Positions 15,055 through 16,795 of a DNA stretch of 16,795 bases are shown piece by piece. A model generated the notes under the pieces. It was given only the letters and a program-made list of their open reading frames with translations, was not told the DNA's origin and did not search any database. The translations under genes were made by a program, and so were the position numbers. Numbering within the stretch: position 1 is the first letter of the stretch; every line of letters begins with the position of its first letter. This DNA comes from CAYHWW01 sp964360145 (lineage in GTDB: Bacteria > Bdellovibrionota > UBA1018 > CAYHWW01), in NCBI GenBank assembly GCA_964360145.1, contig CAYHWW010000062.1, forward strand, positions 1-16,795, read 5' to 3'.

Positions 15055-16740
15055 ATGCTTTCAACACCGCTAGCCGAAAAAATCAAGAATCTTCCTGATG
15101 ATCCAGGGGTTTATCTCATGAAAGACCCCCATGGAGTCATCCTCTATGTGGGCAAGGCCAAGAGCTTGAAGAGTCGAGTGTCGAGTTACTTTCAGGATAA
15201 TCGGGGGCATACCCCACGGGTACAGGTGCTGGTTAAGAAAATCGCGGACTTTGAGGTGGTGCTGACGGATTCCGAGTCCGAGGCCCTGGTGTTGGAGTGC
15301 AACCTCATCAAAAAGCACAAGCCTCGGTACAACGTCATGTTGAAGGACGACAAGTCCTATCCTTATGTGAGGCTTGACGTGAACCACCCCTTTCCCCGGC
15401 TGGAATACACCCGGAAAGTGCGCAAAGACGGGGCCCGGTATTTTGGCCCCTATGTGTCCGGGGGGAGTCTGCGGGAGATGCTGACCTGGGCCCGGAAGGA
15501 GTTCCAGCTTCGGGATTGCTCAGACAATGAGTTTCGTAACCGCTCCCGCCCTTGCCTCCTCCACCAGATGGGGCAGTGCAGTGCCCCCTGCGTGGGTTTC
15601 ATCAAGGGTGAACAGTACGGCCATGCACTGGAGACAGTGCTGAAGATCCTCGAGGGGAAGCCGGAGCAGGTTATTCGGGAGTTGAAGGTCGAGATGGCGC
15701 GGGCCTCGGCAGGCGAGGACTATGAACGGGCCGCAACCCTGCGGGATCGCATCCAGCACATTGAAGAGGCGGTGGAGAATCAGGGTCAGAAGGTGCTGGA
15801 CCCGGAATCGGATTTGGCCCGGGATGTGGTGCAGCTTGCACGGTCTGGCAGCCAAGCGGTGGTGGTGGTCATGGCGGTGCGGGGGGGGCGTGCGGAAGGC
15901 GTGTTCCAGTATCCCTTCAAGGATGTGGATCCCGACCAGCCGGATGCTGAGTTTTTGGCGGAATTTCTGGGCCAGTACTACGTGCGACTATGGGAAAACC
16001 CCGCCCCCGTGGGTTTGCCCGAAGAGGTGTTGGTGCCTGCGAGCACGGATGGTGCCCGCGCTGAGCTGGAAGTGATCACTCGGGCCTTGGGCAAGCGGGT
16101 TGATTTCCGCGTGCCCAAGAGGGGCGAGGCGGCCCATTTGCTTGAGATGGTGAAGAAGACCGTGGACCATGCGCTGGAAGAACTGACGCGGAATGTGATG
16201 CAGTCCGAGAGCGACCTCACTCATTTGCAAGAGAAGCTGTCCCTGACGCGCTATCCGCGCCGCATCGAGTGCTACGATATTTCCCACTTCCAGGGGGAGG
16301 GCACCGTGGCGTCCCGGGTGGTCTTCATCGACGGCAAGCCTGAGAAAACTTTGTATCGCCACTACCACGTGACGGAAGTGGAAGGCCCCGACGATTTCAA
16401 GTCCATGCTGGAGGTTCTGCGACGGCGTTTTTCAAAGGACGAAGGGGGCCTGGCCCCGGATCTGGTGGTCATCGACGGAGGTCGCGGGCAGTTGAAGCAG
16501 GCGGAAGTGGTTTTCGAGGAACTGGGCGTCATCAACGTGGATCTCGTAGCTCTCGCAAAAGCGCGTTCGGAGAAGGGCACCATGGAGCGGGTGTTCAAGC
16601 CTGGGCAGAAGAACCCTATTGCTTTGAAGCCCGGCACCGGCGCCCACCGGGTCATGACCCAGGCCCGGGACGAAGCCCACCGCTTTGCAATCACATTTCA
16701 CCGCAAGGTGCGGGATCAACGGATCTTAGACGGTCGATAA
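15055..16740 (+). CDS. uvrC: Excinuclease ABC subunit C, lacking C-terminal HhH
   Basis: Dual-incision nuclease of nucleotide excision repair, recruited by UvrB. The N-terminal GIY-YIG nuclease for the 3' cut covers about 14-100 (GVY at 18-20, YVG at 31-33, Arg41, Glu81). Four cysteines at 155, 167, 175 and 179 match the iron-sulfur cluster region of the family. The UVR domain lies at about 205-240 (EDYERAATLRDRI). The RNase H-like nuclease for the 5' cut has its Asp408, Asp474 and His542 triad. The protein stops at residue 561, right after AHRFAITFHRKVRDQR, where most relatives continue for about 50-60 residues with a double helix-hairpin-helix that binds DNA. No helix-hairpin-helix pattern is visible in any frame of the remaining 55 bases. 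The start matches family N-termini, but there is no recognisable ribosome site. Confidence 0.95.
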   Translation: MLSTPLAEKIKNLPDDPGVYLMKDPHGVILYVGKAKSLKSRVSSYFQDNRGHTPRVQVLVKKIADFEVVLTDSESEALVLECNLIKKHKPRYNVMLKDDKSYPYVRLDVNHPFPRLEYTRKVRKDGARYFGPYVSGGSLREMLTWARKEFQLRDCSDNEFRNRSRPCLLHQMGQCSAPCVGFIKGEQYGHALETVLKILEGKPEQVIRELKVEMARASAGEDYERAATLRDRIQHIEEAVENQGQKVLDPESDLARDVVQLARSGSQAVVVVMAVRGGRAEGVFQYPFKDVDPDQPDAEFLAEFLGQYYVRLWENPAPVGLPEEVLVPASTDGARAELEVITRALGKRVDFRVPKRGEAAHLLEMVKKTVDHALEELTRNVMQSESDLTHLQEKLSLTRYPRRIECYDISHFQGEGTVASRVVFIDGKPEKTLYRHYHVTEVEGPDDFKSMLEVLRRRFSKDEGGLAPDLVVIDGGRGQLKQAEVVFEELGVINVDLVALAKARSEKGTMERVFKPGQKNPIALKPGTGAHRVMTQARDEAHRFAITFHRKVRDQRILDGR

Positions 16741-16759
16741 GCACCTTCTCGACCGTCTA
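16727..16759 (+). terminator. Hairpin spanning the uvrC stop codon
   Basis: TAGACGGTCGA (16727-16737) and TCGACCGTCTA (16749-16759) are perfect 11-base reverse complements around an 11-base loop that begins with the uvrC stop codon. A short T-rich stretch (CCTTTTGTT, 16767-16775) follows after seven bases, too far and too mixed for a textbook intrinsic terminator. It may still end transcription or protect the mRNA end. Confidence 0.45.
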
Positions 16760-16795
16760 TCCTCAGCCTTTTGTTAGCCCGTGGGCTTGAGGGCT

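Noticed and set aside
16741..16795. Frameshifted remainder of the UvrC C-terminus after the stop
   Set aside because: Reading the remaining bases in each frame gives no helix-hairpin-helix pattern, although only 55 bases are visible.

Overview
The window is bacterial, GC-rich and densely coded on both strands, with 13 protein genes that I can support. I see no rRNA, tRNA or CRISPR array. The best taxonomic guess is a delta-proteobacterium-like lineage (Bdellovibrionota, Myxococcota or Desulfobacterota type). The reasons are a CdnL-type CarD regulator very close to the Myxococcus form and placed directly before cysS, a eukaryote/mitochondrial-type citrate synthase, and an abundance of lipoproteins and envelope proteins. 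This is inference; no phylogenetic marker in the window settles it.

Layout: (1) 108-740, an orphan exported protein. (2) 741-1063, a long leader with an inverted repeat, then cdnL and cysS as a two-gene unit. (3) 3146-4191, a RAYT-like HUH transposase gene between two nearly identical 79-bp palindromic elements, resembling a REPIN-RAYT unit. (4) On the minus strand, gltA followed by gloA, and a periplasmic PEBP/YbcL-like protein divergent from uvrB. (5) On the minus strand, a small HAMP membrane protein translationally coupled to a large lipoprotein with two CARDB domains and a transglutaminase-like Cys-His-Asp region. (6) On the plus strand, an unknown exported membrane protein followed by a MutS-family ATPase that carries its own signal peptide and a membrane segment. 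(7) On the minus strand, a small PcrA/UvrD-tail (Tudor-like) protein followed by a CsgG-fold-like lipoprotein. (8) uvrC, divergent from that pair with only 3 bp between start codons, and ending without the usual C-terminal helix-hairpin-helix module.

How the genes fit together: housekeeping genes (cdnL, cysS, gltA, gloA, uvrB, uvrC) are interleaved with lineage-specific envelope genes. UvrB and UvrC are two parts of nucleotide excision repair. CdnL and the small Tudor-like protein both belong to fold classes known to contact RNA polymerase. The parts least explained by known systems are the membrane protein plus membrane MutS-like ATPase pair, the HAMP protein plus transglutaminase-like lipoprotein pair, and the palindrome-flanked transposase unit.
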